Assembly: GCF_003217775.1 (NCBI RefSeq)
Contig: NZ_QJVJ01000001.1
Coordinates: forward strand, 62,001-126,000
Direction of reading: 5' to 3'
DNA from: Paenibacillus flagellatus
GTDB taxonomy: Bacteria > Bacillota > Bacilli > Paenibacillales > NBRC-103111
Length of the DNA stretch: 64,000 nucleotides
The translations under genes and the position numbers were made by a program. Positions 26,745 to 35,950 of this stretch are shown here, piece by piece (position 1 is the stretch's first letter; every line of letters begins with the position of its first letter). The notes under the pieces were generated by a model. It worked only from the letters and a program-made list of their open reading frames with translations. It was not told the DNA's origin and made no database searches.

Positions 26745-28631
26745 ATGTTTCGGAAAGAGTCGGATCATCAGAAGCGGAAGGCTCGAGCGGCCGGGTTTAC
26801 GATGAAAGCGAAGCTGATCGCCGGTTTCGCGCTGATCGTCGCGATGCTCGCGGGTTCGTCGGCGTTCCAGCTGTACCGGAACGGCGAGGTCGCGCGGCAG
26901 GTGGCCGTCCAGAACGGGGAGACGGCGAAGCAGGAGCTGGCGATGCGGCTGAAGCTGGCCGTGCAGGAGATGGCCGTCATTCACGCGGATTTGGCGCTTA
27001 CGAAAAACGCGTCGGCGGAAGAGCGGTACCGGCCGGTTCGGGAACGGTTCATGGAGAACGTGAAGCGAATCGGCGATACGGCGTCGTCCGCGGAAGAACG
27101 AAAATGGAAGGCGAAGCTGGACAACGTATCGGGCGAATTTGCCGCGACGTTCGACGCCGCCGTGCAAACGCTGAATGCGGCCGGGGTCTCGCCCGGGGAC
27201 CGGGACCGGCTGCTGGAGTCGCAATATGCGCTGTCGCTGACGCACAAGGAGTTCATCTTCGAGCTGGTCGATCAGTTTTACCTCACCTATACCGAAGCGG
27301 CCGACGCCGCCGTGGCGAAATCGGAGGACGCCTTCGCCGAAGCGAAAACGATCGCGACGATCGCGATATCGGCCGCGATCGCCGCGGCGGTCGTCGTCTC
27401 GGCTCTGCTCGTCCGCTCGTTCGCGAAGCCGGTCCGCCGGATGCAGGCGGCGATGAGCCTGATCGGCGAAGGCGACCTGCGCCACCGGATCGGATCGGCC
27501 GCGCCCGACGAGTTCGGCCGGCTGAGCCGCAGCTTCGACCGGATGATGGACAGCGTCAGCGGCATGCTCGGCCGAATGCGCGGCATCGGCATCGAGCTGA
27601 ACGAACGGTCCGACGGCTTCCGCCGCTTCGCGCAATCGACGGCCGCCGCCCATACGGACGTGCTGCAGGCGATCGGCGAAATCGCCGCCGGCGCCGACCG
27701 GCAGGCGTCCTACTCGGAGCGGAGCGCCTCGCTCGTCCGGGAGTTCGGCCGCGAAATCGCCGACATCGCCCGGTCGGCGGACGAGATGAAGCGGCTGAGC
27801 GGCGACGCCGACGAGCAGGCGAAGCTCGGCGCCGCTACGATGACGAAGCTGCGCGAGGCCGCCGACCGGGCGGACGCCATGCTGCGCGAAGCGGCGACGG
27901 CGGTCGAGTCGTTCGCCGCGGACGCCGCGAGCATCGGCAAAATCGTCCATACGATAACGGAAATCGCCCAGCAGACGAACGTCCTTTCGCTGAACGCTTC
28001 GATCGAGGCGGCACGGGCCGGGGCGCACGGTAAAGGCTTTCTCGTCATCGCCGACGAGGTGAGGCTGCTCTCGGAGCAGTCCAAAGCGTCGGCGAAGTCG
28101 ATCGAAGGGCTCGTCGGCTCGCTGGAGCGGCGGATGAGCGACGTGCGCCGCCATATGGAAACGGCGGGCGAGGCGGCCCGGACGCAAGGGGCGAAGGTGC
28201 ACGATACGCTGGCGGCGTTCCGGACGATCGAGGAATCGATCGCCGAGCTGCACGAACGGACGGACCGCATTCACGCGAAGGTGAAGCGGGCCGAAGCCGG
28301 CAACGAAAGCTTGATCGACGCGATCGGACAAGTGGCCGCCATCGCCGAGCAGACGGCGGCCGGCGTGCAGGAGGTCAACTCGACGTCGATCGGGCAAAAC
28401 GACGCGGTGCGTCATATCGCCGCTCAAGCCGACGCGCTGCACGAGCTGGCGGATAGCTTGTTCGCGGAAATCGGGAAGTTCCGGACGGCGGACGAAACGA
28501 GGCGGTCGGCGAGCGGAGGCGAGCCGGAGGCCGAACCCGATTCCGCGGCGGCGGAGACGTCGGGCTTCCGGGTCGGCATCCAAACGATCGAGGGAGCCGA
28601 GCGGGAACAAAAAGAACTTGTATCCGTCTGA
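26745..28631 (+). CDS. Methyl-accepting chemotaxis protein
   Basis: 628 residues. Membrane helices at about 22-42 and 202-224 enclose a four-helix-bundle-type periplasmic sensor of about 160 residues. A HAMP domain (225-278, beginning [21 protein letters not shown]) and a cytoplasmic signalling coiled coil follow, with the conserved tip [20 protein letters not shown] and [18 protein letters not shown]. It would pass ligand information to CheA/CheW and the flagellar motor. AGGGGAG site 8 nt upstream. Its promoter region carries a Pho box, which suggests induction by phosphate starvation. It ends in a bidirectional terminator. Confidence 0.94.
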   Translation: MFRKESDHQKRKARAAGFTMKAKLIAGFALIVAMLAGSSAFQLYRNGEVARQVAVQNGETAKQELAMRLKLAVQEMAVIHADLALTKNASAEERYRPVRERFMENVKRIGDTASSAEERKWKAKLDNVSGEFAATFDAAVQTLNAAGVSPGDRDRLLESQYALSLTHKEFIFELVDQFYLTYTEAADAAVAKSEDAFAEAKTIATIAISAAIAAAVVVSALLVRSFAKPVRRMQAAMSLIGEGDLRHRIGSAAPDEFGRLSRSFDRMMDSVSGMLGRMRGIGIELNERSDGFRRFAQSTAAAHTDVLQAIGEIAAGADRQASYSERSASLVREFGREIADIARSADEMKRLSGDADEQAKLGAATMTKLREAADRADAMLREAATAVESFAADAASIGKIVHTITEIAQQTNVLSLNASIEAARAGAHGKGFLVIADEVRLLSEQSKASAKSIEGLVGSLERRMSDVRRHMETAGEAARTQGAKVHDTLAAFRTIEESIAELHERTDRIHAKVKRAEAGNESLIDAIGQVAAIAEQTAAGVQEVNSTSIGQNDAVRHIAAQADALHELADSLFAEIGKFRTADETRRSASGGEPEAEPDSAAAETSGFRVGIQTIEGAEREQKELVSV

Positions 28632-28636
28632 ACCGT

Positions 28637-28680
28637 AAAACCGCCCGGCTGCTCGCGGAAGCGAACGCCGGGCGGTTTTC
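28637..28680. terminator. Bidirectional terminator between the chemoreceptor and histidine kinase genes
   Basis: AAAACCGCCCGGC pairs with GCCGGGCGGTTTT, giving a T run on both strands between convergent genes. Confidence 0.9.
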
Positions 28681-28708
28681 GTATGGCCGATGCGGACGTC
28701 GGGCCGGA

Positions 28709-31252
28709 TCAGGCGATCGGGAAGGCGGGGACGGGCTGGCTCGAGGATACTCGGCTGAGCGGCAAATGGACGTGAATTTCGGTGCCGGCGCCGAGTCGGC
28801 TGAACACCTGCACGCGCCCTCCGTGATTTTCGACGATGTTCAGGCTGATCATGAGTCCGAGCCCCGTTCCTTTCTCCTTCGTCGTGTAGAACGGCTGTCC
28901 GAGCAGCCGTATTTTTTCCTCCGGAATGCCGGTCCCTTCGTCGCGCACGACGACGCGCACCTCGTTTCCTTCCGCCTTCGCCTCGATCGTGACCGTCCCT
29001 CCGTCCGGCATCGCCTCGATCGAATTTTTCAGCATATTGATGAACACTTGCTTGATTTGGTTTTCGTCGCAGCTGACGACGAACGTCGGGGATTCGTACA
29101 TGCGGACGATTTGCACGTTGCGCATAATCGCCTGCGTCTCCAGCAGGGTGGCGACGTGATCGAGCAGCACCGTCACGTTTTTCGGCTGGAACGCGATCGC
29201 CTGCGGCTTCGACAGCATGAGCAGCTCGCCGGTAATGAGCTCGATCCGGCCGATCTCGGACAAGATCACGTCGTAGTAATCGTGCGCGATCCGCCCCTTC
29301 AACAGCTGGATGAACCCTTTGATCGCGGTCAGCGGGTTGCGGATCTCGTGCGCGATGCCCGCGGCCAGCTCGCCCGCCACCGACAGCTTCTCCGACCGCT
29401 GGATCAGCTCTCTCGCCTGCTTCAGCTCGGTCACGTCCCGGACGAGCATGTACCGGGCGCGCGCGCCTTCGTACCATGCCCCGAACGAGACGACCTCGAC
29501 GTCGCGGTGCTGTCCGTCCGGCCGGAGCAGCTTATGCTCGCGCGTCTGCGGGGGGCGGCCGTCCTCATCGGAAGAGGCGGGCAGCGCCGGCCGGCCCGCT
29601 TCGCTGACGGGGACGAGATTCGCGAACGCGTCGCCCTCCAGCACGTCCTCTTTCCGGCTTGCGCCCAGCATGCGGACGGCGGTATCGTTGGCGAATACGC
29701 GCTTGTCCTCCTGTACGACGATGAGGGCGTCGGGCAAATGCTCGACGAGCGTCCGGTATTGCGCCTCGCTGCGCGTCAAGGCGTCCTCATGGCGCTTGCG
29801 GGCGGTAATGTCGCGGAACGTGACGATCGCCGCGGCCGGGCCGCCGCCCGCGATCGGGTTGACCGTATATTCGACCGGGAAGCATGTCCCGTCTTTTCGC
29901 CAGAACAAATCGTCGGATATGCGGCATTGGCTCCGCCGCTCCAGCGCGTCATAGATGGGACAATCGCGCTTCATCAACGGCGTGCCGTCCTTTCGCGTAT
30001 GGTGGATGAACGGGTGCGCCTCGTGCCCGAACAGCTCGTCGAGCGAATAGCCGGTCATCGTCTCCGCCGCCTTGTTCCAAAAGACGGTGCGGCACTCGGC
30101 ATCGATGCCGTAGACGCCTTCGACCATCGTATTGAGAATCGTCTCGTGCCATTCGGTCAGCCGGCGAAGCTGCTCCTTCATCCGCCGGTCGGCGGTTATG
30201 TCTTTGGCGATCACGCACACGCCGCGCAGCACTCCGTCCACGATCAGAGGGATCGAGGTCGCGCGCAGGAAAACCCGTTTGCCGCTGCGATGGACGACGC
30301 CGATTTCAAGCTCGTGGCCTTTCCCCGCCATCGTCTTGCGGAAGCTTTCGCGGCCCGCCTCCAGCTCGTCGGGACAAATGAACTCGACGAGGCTCCGCCC
30401 GGTCAATTCGTCGGGCTCGTAGCCGGCGATCGCGATCGTCTTGGAATTGGAGCGGACGATCCGGCCTTCCGTATCGACGGTCAGCACCATGTCCGGGCTT
30501 TCCTCGAACAGCGACGCGTACCCCTGCTCCGCTTCCCGCAGCCTGCGGTTGGTCAGCACCGTCATGACGGCCGACCCGAACAGGAACAGAACGGCGATCC
30601 CCACGGCGCTGGCGAAAAACAGATCGTGCATCGACACGTTCATGGCGGACGCTGCCGTCGACTCCACCCGGAACGTCGTGCCGTACATGCCGACGTAGTG
30701 GACGGTGACGATGCCGAGCCCCATGACGGACGAACAGGCCGCTCGCCATAACGGACCTTTATGGCGGAGACGGTAGGAGAGCCAGAACGCGACGAACGCG
30801 TCGAGCGCCGCGGCGGCCCATGACACGGCTACCCAGAACGGATCGTATTGCACGAACGCATGAACCTGCATCGCCTGCATCCCGATATAGTGCATGGCGA
30901 ACACCCCGCTGCCCATGACGATACCGCTCGCCGCAAGACGCGCGAGACTGGTCGGATTGGCCGCGAAATAGCCCGCCGCGGTGAACGTCGTACAGAACGG
31001 GACGACGATCGACAAGAAAAAATACGGCGTATTATGGTGAACCGGAAGCGGAAGCCGGTACGACATCATCGCGATGTAATGAAACGACCATAAGCCGATG
31101 CTGATGATAAACGACGAGCTGAACAAGCGGAGCCGGTCTCTCCGGAAGCCCAGTCTTCCGATCAAGGTAACGACCGTGTACGAGGAGGCGACGGCGACCG
31201 CGTAGGATAATAGGACAAGCCACCCGTTATACGTTCCGGCTACGATTTCCAT
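28709..31252 (-). CDS. MHYT-PAS-PAS-PAS sensor histidine kinase
   Basis: 847 residues from the ATG at 31252. The N-terminal integral MHYT domain of seven helices shows its three motifs, WSFHYIAMM, FAMHYIGMQ and VTVHYVGMY; the family is proposed to bind a metal and sense O2, CO or NO. Three PAS domains follow (about 240-600); the second holds the Cys-containing KRDCPIYDALERRSQC. The HisKA phosphoacceptor is in AAGIAHEIRNPLTAIKG, and the ATP domain has NMLKNSIEAM, DEGTGIP and KGTGLGLMIS. The layout resembles sporulation-type kinases of Bacilli. No response regulator gene is adjacent. AAGGAG site upstream. It converges on the chemoreceptor gene. Confidence 0.92.
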   Translation of the reverse strand: MEIVAGTYNGWLVLLSYAVAVASSYTVVTLIGRLGFRRDRLRLFSSSFIISIGLWSFHYIAMMSYRLPLPVHHNTPYFFLSIVVPFCTTFTAAGYFAANPTSLARLAASGIVMGSGVFAMHYIGMQAMQVHAFVQYDPFWVAVSWAAAALDAFVAFWLSYRLRHKGPLWRAACSSVMGLGIVTVHYVGMYGTTFRVESTAASAMNVSMHDLFFASAVGIAVLFLFGSAVMTVLTNRRLREAEQGYASLFEESPDMVLTVDTEGRIVRSNSKTIAIAGYEPDELTGRSLVEFICPDELEAGRESFRKTMAGKGHELEIGVVHRSGKRVFLRATSIPLIVDGVLRGVCVIAKDITADRRMKEQLRRLTEWHETILNTMVEGVYGIDAECRTVFWNKAAETMTGYSLDELFGHEAHPFIHHTRKDGTPLMKRDCPIYDALERRSQCRISDDLFWRKDGTCFPVEYTVNPIAGGGPAAAIVTFRDITARKRHEDALTRSEAQYRTLVEHLPDALIVVQEDKRVFANDTAVRMLGASRKEDVLEGDAFANLVPVSEAGRPALPASSDEDGRPPQTREHKLLRPDGQHRDVEVVSFGAWYEGARARYMLVRDVTELKQARELIQRSEKLSVAGELAAGIAHEIRNPLTAIKGFIQLLKGRIAHDYYDVILSEIGRIELITGELLMLSKPQAIAFQPKNVTVLLDHVATLLETQAIMRNVQIVRMYESPTFVVSCDENQIKQVFINMLKNSIEAMPDGGTVTIEAKAEGNEVRVVVRDEGTGIPEEKIRLLGQPFYTTKEKGTGLGLMISLNIVENHGGRVQVFSRLGAGTEIHVHLPLSRVSSSQPVPAFPIA

Positions 31253-31360
31253 TCTTTCTCTCGCTCTCCTTCGAAGGCGTCGGAATACGATCATTCCTTA
31301 CAGCGCTTTCATTGTATCAAGGATTGCGCAAGAATAAGGTCGAAAGCTGTCGATCTCCTA

Positions 31361-31396
31361 AAAATAGGTATCCCCGCAGCGCGTCATGCTGCGGGG
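31361..31396 (-). terminator. Probable terminator of the SDR gene
   Basis: CCCCGCAGC (31372-31380) pairs with GCTGCGGGG (31388-31396). On the minus strand ATACCTATTTTT follows. Confidence 0.6.
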
Positions 31397-31445
31397 TTCG
31401 ACTACGGAACCGATGCGGAGGCGAAACCGAGGCCGGCGCGCTCGG

Positions 31446-32327
31446 TCAAGATGACGGGAACGCCGTCTTGTAATAGTCGTTCCAGTTCGGCTGCGAGCCG
31501 TCGACGTCGGTAAAGCCGTATTCCCGGGCCAAGTCGCCCGACATGAACGCCCGGCCCGATTTGGCCGCCACGTTCGGATCGGAAGCGAGCGCGACGACCG
31601 CTTTGCCGATATAATACGGCGTCTCCGACTGCGCGAAGTGGACGTCCTTGGCGACGGCGTCCCGCCAATTCGACTCGGCGACGCCGAAATGATCGAGCAC
31701 CGCCTCCGAGCGGAGAAAGCCGGGCGTCAGCGCGAGCGCCGTCACGCCGTACGGGCGCAAGTCGGACGCCATCGCTTCGGCCAGATGAATCGTCGATACT
31801 TTGGCGAGGCTGTAGTAAAGGTTGCCGCGGTACCGGTAATCGGTACCGTCCGTCACCTCGATGACGAGCCCCCGCCCGCGCGCCACCATGAGCGGAACGC
31901 CATACCGGCTCGTAATCATGTGCGAATGAACGGCGCGCCGCTGCATCAGCAAGCCGTCCTCGAGCGAATGCTCCCAAAACGGCGTCTCCCATTGCGTCAA
32001 CGGGTCTCCTCCCCAAATGTCGTTGACGAGAATGTCCAGCGCCCCTCCCTGCTCGTCGCGTATGCGCTCGAACAGCGCCTTCACTTCGGATTCGACCGTA
32101 TGGTCGACCCGGACCGGGATGCCGACGCCTCCGCGTTCGTCGACCATCTCCGCGGTATCCTCGATCGTCTCCGGTCGCCCATCCGTCGCCGGCATGCCGC
32201 GAACGCTCCTTCCCGTCACGTATACGGTCGCTCCCGCTTCGCCCAGCATGACGGCGATGCCGCGCCCTCCTCCGCGGGTCGCGCCGGTAACGACGGCGAT
32301 ACGTCCCGCCAACGGTTTGTTGTCCAT
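31446..32327 (-). CDS. SDR-family oxidoreductase
   Basis: 293 residues from the ATG at 32327, with GAGAGGAG upstream; the frame stays open to 32420 but without a site. The Rossmann motif is TGATRGGGRGIA, the NAD(P)-binding loop LDILVNDIWGG, and the catalytic YSLAK. Its substrate is unknown. It is divergent from the APH gene, and the 275-bp region between carries a diverged copy of the dispersed hairpin repeat. Confidence 0.9.
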   Translation of the reverse strand: MDNKPLAGRIAVVTGATRGGGRGIAVMLGEAGATVYVTGRSVRGMPATDGRPETIEDTAEMVDERGGVGIPVRVDHTVESEVKALFERIRDEQGGALDILVNDIWGGDPLTQWETPFWEHSLEDGLLMQRRAVHSHMITSRYGVPLMVARGRGLVIEVTDGTDYRYRGNLYYSLAKVSTIHLAEAMASDLRPYGVTALALTPGFLRSEAVLDHFGVAESNWRDAVAKDVHFAQSETPYYIGKAVVALASDPNVAAKSGRAFMSGDLAREYGFTDVDGSQPNWNDYYKTAFPSS

Positions 32328-32490
32328 GCTCCGTCTCCTCTCGATTTCGTCAAATGGCCGTCTCGGCTTTTGCCGGCCGCCGGCCTTGATGTTCGTCTGC
32401 ATGACCAGTATACGCCGCAATTGTTGACACCTTTTGTCATATTGAATATAGTAAAACTACATTTCCGTCCGCGCGAACGCGAATTAGGGG

Positions 32491-32567
32491 CGAACGTACC
32501 TTATTGCGACGAAATGAGGCGGCTGCAGCGGAAATAAGGTGTATTTGTAGTCTATTCCCGCAGCCGA
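32491..32567. repeat. Diverged relative of the 113-bp hairpin repeat
   Basis: CGAACGTACCTTATT at 32491-32505 and GGAAATAAGGTGTATTTGTAG from 32530 recall the two arms of the units at 19568-19793. TACCTTATT and AATAAGGTG can pair. CGGCTGC/GCAGCCG ends add a second stem. It sits between divergent genes. Confidence 0.6.
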
Positions 32568-32602
32568 CTTCACCCAATGGACGTCGAAAGGAGCGAACGC
32601 TC

Positions 32603-33565
32603 ATGAATGCCGATACGATATACAACGCTCGACTACTGCTTTCGCCGGAACGAAAACGCTGGATCGAACGCGCCGTCGGCGTCGGCGCTGTATTCCGCGA
32701 CGCCGTGCCGCTGAAAGGCGGTATCTCCTCCGCCGTCCATCTCGTCGGCGTAACGTCTCCGGCAGGGGAGGACGATTACGTGCTCCGCCGGTTCGTCAAC
32801 CGCGAATGGCTGCGCGTGGCGCCCGATTTGGCCGCGCACGAAGCGTCAGCCTTGCGCGCAGCCGCGTCCGGCACGAGCGGCGTGCCCGTGCCGACGCTCG
32901 TCGCGTTCGACGAAACCGGCGAAGACGGTGGAGACGGTTTGCCCTCCGTCCTGATGACGCGGCTGCCCGGCACCGTCGTCCTTATGCCGCCTGCCGACGT
33001 ATTCGACGATTGGCTGCGCGGCTTGGCGGAAGCGTTGGCGCGCATCCATACGATCGAACCGTACGCCCACCGCTGGCGCTATTTCTCGTACAACGACGCA
33101 GCCGCCATGCAGGTGCCCGGCTGGTCCCCCCAACCGGAGCTTTGGGAGCGCGCCATCGCTTATGCGCGCGAGCCAATGCCCGAATACGTTGAGCGGTTCA
33201 TCCACCACGACTACCATCCGGCCAACGTGCTGTGGGACGGCGTCGCCGTCAGCGGTGTCGTCGACTGGGTGAACGCGTGCGTTGGTCCGGCGGGTATCGA
33301 CGTCGGCCATTGCCGGATCAATCTCGCGCTTCTTCACGGAGGCGACGCGGCCGACCGTTTCTTGAACTGCTACACGGCATCGGCAGGGAATGCGTTCGTG
33401 TACGACCCGTATTGGGATGTCTTGTCCGTCATGAACCTGATGCCGGACGCGCCGACCGTTTACGCCGGGTGGACCGAGCTTGGGGTCTCGGGACTAACCG
33501 ATGCGCTTATGCTGGAGCGTCTGGAGTACCACTTGAATGCCATATTGGAGCGTGCCGGACGATGA
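32603..33565 (+). CDS. Aminoglycoside phosphotransferase-fold (APH) kinase
   Basis: 320 residues from the ATG at 32603, with AAAGGAG 9 nt upstream. The phosphotransfer loop is IHHDYHPANVLWDG (Brenner motif HxDxxxxN), followed by VVDWVNACVGPAGIDVGHC with the metal-binding Asp. The N-lobe has GGISSAVHLVGV. The family phosphorylates antibiotics or small metabolites; nothing here marks it as a resistance enzyme. Its stop overlaps the next start (ATGA), so it is translationally coupled to the WYL regulator. Confidence 0.88.
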   Translation: MNADTIYNARLLLSPERKRWIERAVGVGAVFRDAVPLKGGISSAVHLVGVTSPAGEDDYVLRRFVNREWLRVAPDLAAHEASALRAAASGTSGVPVPTLVAFDETGEDGGDGLPSVLMTRLPGTVVLMPPADVFDDWLRGLAEALARIHTIEPYAHRWRYFSYNDAAAMQVPGWSPQPELWERAIAYAREPMPEYVERFIHHDYHPANVLWDGVAVSGVVDWVNACVGPAGIDVGHCRINLALLHGGDAADRFLNCYTASAGNAFVYDPYWDVLSVMNLMPDAPTVYAGWTELGVSGLTDALMLERLEYHLNAILERAGR

Positions 33566-34518
33566 GGGCGGACCGGCTCGTCTCGATTTTGCTGCTGCTG
33601 CAAACGTACGGCCGAATGACCGCGTCCGAGTTGGCCCAGCGGCTCGAAGTGTCCGAGCGGACGATCCATCGCGACATGGAGGCGCTCGGCGCCGCGGGCG
33701 TCCCGGTCACCGCCGAACGGGGAACCGGCGGCGGCTGGCGGCTGATGGACGATTACCGCACGAACTTGACCGGCTTGCGCGAGGAAGAGATCGCCGCGCT
33801 GTTCCTGGCCGCGCCGGGGCGCATCTTGGACGATCTCGGACTGCGCCGGGCGTCCGAAGGGGCGCTTATCAAGCTGCTGGCCAGTCTCCCGGGAGTGAAC
33901 CGGCGGACGGCGGAATATTTCCGCGAACGGATCCATATCGACACGGCGGGCTGGCATCCGAACGGGGAGTCGGCCGACGCGCTCCCCGCCCTGCAGGAAG
34001 CGGTGCTGCAGGACCGCAAGGCGAAAATCCTATACGAGAAAGGAGGCGGCACGACGGCGGAGCGGATCGTCGATCCGCTCGGGCTCGTCATCAAGGGCAG
34101 CGTCTGGTACCTGATCGCCGCCGTCGACGGCGAGGACGTCCGAACGTACCGGCTGTCGCGCATCGTCGCCTGCGAGCTGCTGCCCGACACGTTCGTCCGT
34201 CCGGCCGATTTTCGCCTCGCGAGCTATTGGGATGCGTCCACGGAGCGGTTCGTCTCGAACTTGCCGCGCTTCGAGGCGACGCTGCTCGTCGACGCCGAAT
34301 GCGCCTACCACGTCGGCCTGTGGAAATACGCAAAGGTGCTGCATCGGGGCGAGCCGGGCGAGGACGGACGAATTCCGTACCGGATCCGGTTCCAGACCGA
34401 AGAGGAGGCGTGCCGCTACGCGCTCGGACTCGGCGCGAACGCCGAGCTGACCGAGCCGGCCGAGCTGCGGGAAAGGATCGCGGAGCTTGCCGCTCAAGCG
34501 GCCGAGCGCTATCGGTAA
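33562..34518 (+). CDS. HTH-WYL transcriptional regulator (YafY type)
   Basis: 318 residues from the ATG that overlaps the kinase stop. An N-terminal DeoR-like helix-turn-helix (MTASELAQRLEVSERTIHRD) is followed by GGGWRLMDDYRTNLTGL and a WYL ligand-binding domain with VWYLIAAVDGEDVRTYRLSRI. The in-frame sequence upstream of 33562 lies within the kinase gene and is not part of it. It probably regulates the kinase and/or the divergent SDR gene. Confidence 0.9.
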   Translation: MRADRLVSILLLLQTYGRMTASELAQRLEVSERTIHRDMEALGAAGVPVTAERGTGGGWRLMDDYRTNLTGLREEEIAALFLAAPGRILDDLGLRRASEGALIKLLASLPGVNRRTAEYFRERIHIDTAGWHPNGESADALPALQEAVLQDRKAKILYEKGGGTTAERIVDPLGLVIKGSVWYLIAAVDGEDVRTYRLSRIVACELLPDTFVRPADFRLASYWDASTERFVSNLPRFEATLLVDAECAYHVGLWKYAKVLHRGEPGEDGRIPYRIRFQTEEEACRYALGLGANAELTEPAELRERIAELAAQAAERYR

Positions 34519-34558
34519 CGGCTCCGGACCGAAGACCGGGCCGCTAGCCCGCGGCCGT

Positions 34559-35497
34559 CTACGCCTTCTCGATCAACGCGGACCGTCGTGCCCGCAGCCG
34601 CCCCAGCTCCGACTCGGCGTCCGCAAGCTCCTTCCGCAGCGTTGACAGGAGGCTCTCCACCCGGTGCCGCACGTTTCTCACCCGGCCCATCGATTGCTCG
34701 ATGCGTCCTTGCACGATCCAGTCCGCGATGAGACCGTCGAGAAAGTAATCGGCGAATTGCAGCGTTCCGCCGATGTCGATGCGGATCGGCGAATGCCGCC
34801 CGAGGTCGGCGAGCTCCTTCTCGAACCGGGTCAGCCGGAGCTGCGCGCGCCGGACGGCATCGCGTGCATCGTCGATATGGCCGTGCTTCAAGTGCGTGGC
34901 GATCGCGCCTCCGCCGAGCATATCCCATTGGCCCCAGCCTTCGGCTTTGCCCAAGCTCGCCTCCGCCTCCTTGAGCAGAAGAAGCGCGCGCTCGCCTTCG
35001 TCGACCGCTTCCCGCAGCTCCCGACCGTTTGCCGCCGCCTCGGCGGCGGCGTCGTCCAGCTCCTTGAGCCGGGTCGCCGTTTCCGGCGACAACGCGCGCA
35101 GCTTCTCCTCCTTCTCGCGAAGCAGCGAGTCGTACTCCAGCTCGGCCTCCCGCACAAGGGCGAGTGCCTCCCCCGCTTCCCGCCGCTCCAGCTCCAGATC
35201 GGCCAGCAGACGCCGGGCCTCCTGAAGCTTCAGCGCCGCTTCCACCGCCTGCCGTCGCTCCAGCTCGAGCTGTTCTTCCCTGCTGCGCAGCAGCGTATGG
35301 AACAGGCGGGTCAGCGTCATCGCCGTCAGCTTCTCGACGTCCCGGTTTTCGCGGTCGAGCACCACTTCGAGAGCGGGCAGCCGGTTTTTCAGCTCGCGGA
35401 TGCGGCGCTGAATATCGGCCAGCCGCCGTTCCCACATCAGCTTCTCCTGCCGCTTCGCATTCGCTTGCTCCAACTTCTCGTTCAACGGCTCCCACAC
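34559..35497 (-). CDS. Coiled-coil protein of unknown function
   Basis: 312 residues from the GTG at 35497 (GGGAGGA 7 nt upstream). Residues 1-180 are almost continuous heptad-rich coiled coil (RRLADIQRRIRELKNRLPAL, LERREAGEALALVREAEL). A compact Gly-containing segment GWGQWDMLGGGAIATHLKHG, which recurs in Firmicute proteins of this type, and a second coiled coil follow. There is no signal peptide or membrane helix. I do not recognise a function; a cytoplasmic scaffold is possible. It is convergent with the WYL gene and divergent from the small gene at 35655. Confidence 0.75.
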   Translation of the reverse strand: MWEPLNEKLEQANAKRQEKLMWERRLADIQRRIRELKNRLPALEVVLDRENRDVEKLTAMTLTRLFHTLLRSREEQLELERRQAVEAALKLQEARRLLADLELERREAGEALALVREAELEYDSLLREKEEKLRALSPETATRLKELDDAAAEAAANGRELREAVDEGERALLLLKEAEASLGKAEGWGQWDMLGGGAIATHLKHGHIDDARDAVRRAQLRLTRFEKELADLGRHSPIRIDIGGTLQFADYFLDGLIADWIVQGRIEQSMGRVRNVRHRVESLLSTLRKELADAESELGRLRARRSALIEKA

Positions 35498-35654
35498 CGG
35501 ACATTCCTCCCGATTCGCGATTCGGATCGCGTTTTCGGTATATACGCGACAAAAGCCGATTGTGTTCCAAAACGCCCCGGACACGTTACGCTCGAGCGAT
35601 TATTTCCGGGGCGGCCGGGACAAGCTATAACGCGATAAGGAAAGGAGGGAAACG

Positions 35655-35810
35655 ATGGATATTCGCGAACAAAAGGTGAAGCGGGACGTCGGGGAAGATA
35701 CGGAGGCGCACGAGCGGCTCGGCATGCGGATCGACGATGAAAACGACGATCCGACCGATACGGACCGCGACGGCCGCATCGACATCGCGCCGAACAGTGC
35801 GCCGTTCTGA
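35655..35810 (+). CDS. Small acidic hypothetical protein
   Basis: 51 residues, starting MDIREQKVKRDVGEDTEAHE and ending IDIAPNSAPF. It is rich in Asp/Arg (DDENDDPTDTDRDGRIDI), with a DxDxDG-like stretch TDTDRDGR that resembles a calcium-binding loop. A very strong AAAGGAGGG site lies 5 nt upstream, and a terminator follows. The good start signal is the main reason to call it. Confidence 0.6.
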   Translation: MDIREQKVKRDVGEDTEAHERLGMRIDDENDDPTDTDRDGRIDIAPNSAPF

Positions 35811-35856
35811 ACCGGCGGCGCGCGAGGCGCGCAAGACCGCATTCCTTTGTGTAAGC

Positions 35857-35920
35857 AAAAGCGGTATGCCCCCCGATCGCGTCGCTCGACGACTCGATTC
35901 GGAGATGCATACCGCTTTTT
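35857..35920. terminator. Bidirectional terminator
   Basis: AAAAGCGGTATGC (35857-35869) and GCATACCGCTTTTT (35907-35920) form a 13-bp stem with T runs on both strands, between convergent genes. Confidence 0.85.
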
Positions 35921-35950
35921 TCGAAGGATTTTCCGGTGCGCCGTCTCTCC

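Noticed and set aside
26721-29477. Minus-strand open frame of about 900 codons across the chemoreceptor and the kinase 3' end
   Set aside because: It overlaps two clear genes, is rich in Arg and Ala, has no domain and no ribosome site.
32603-33565. Antibiotic-resistance gene reading of the APH-fold kinase
   Set aside because: The fold is shared by many metabolic kinases, and no drug-specific motif or mobile context was seen.
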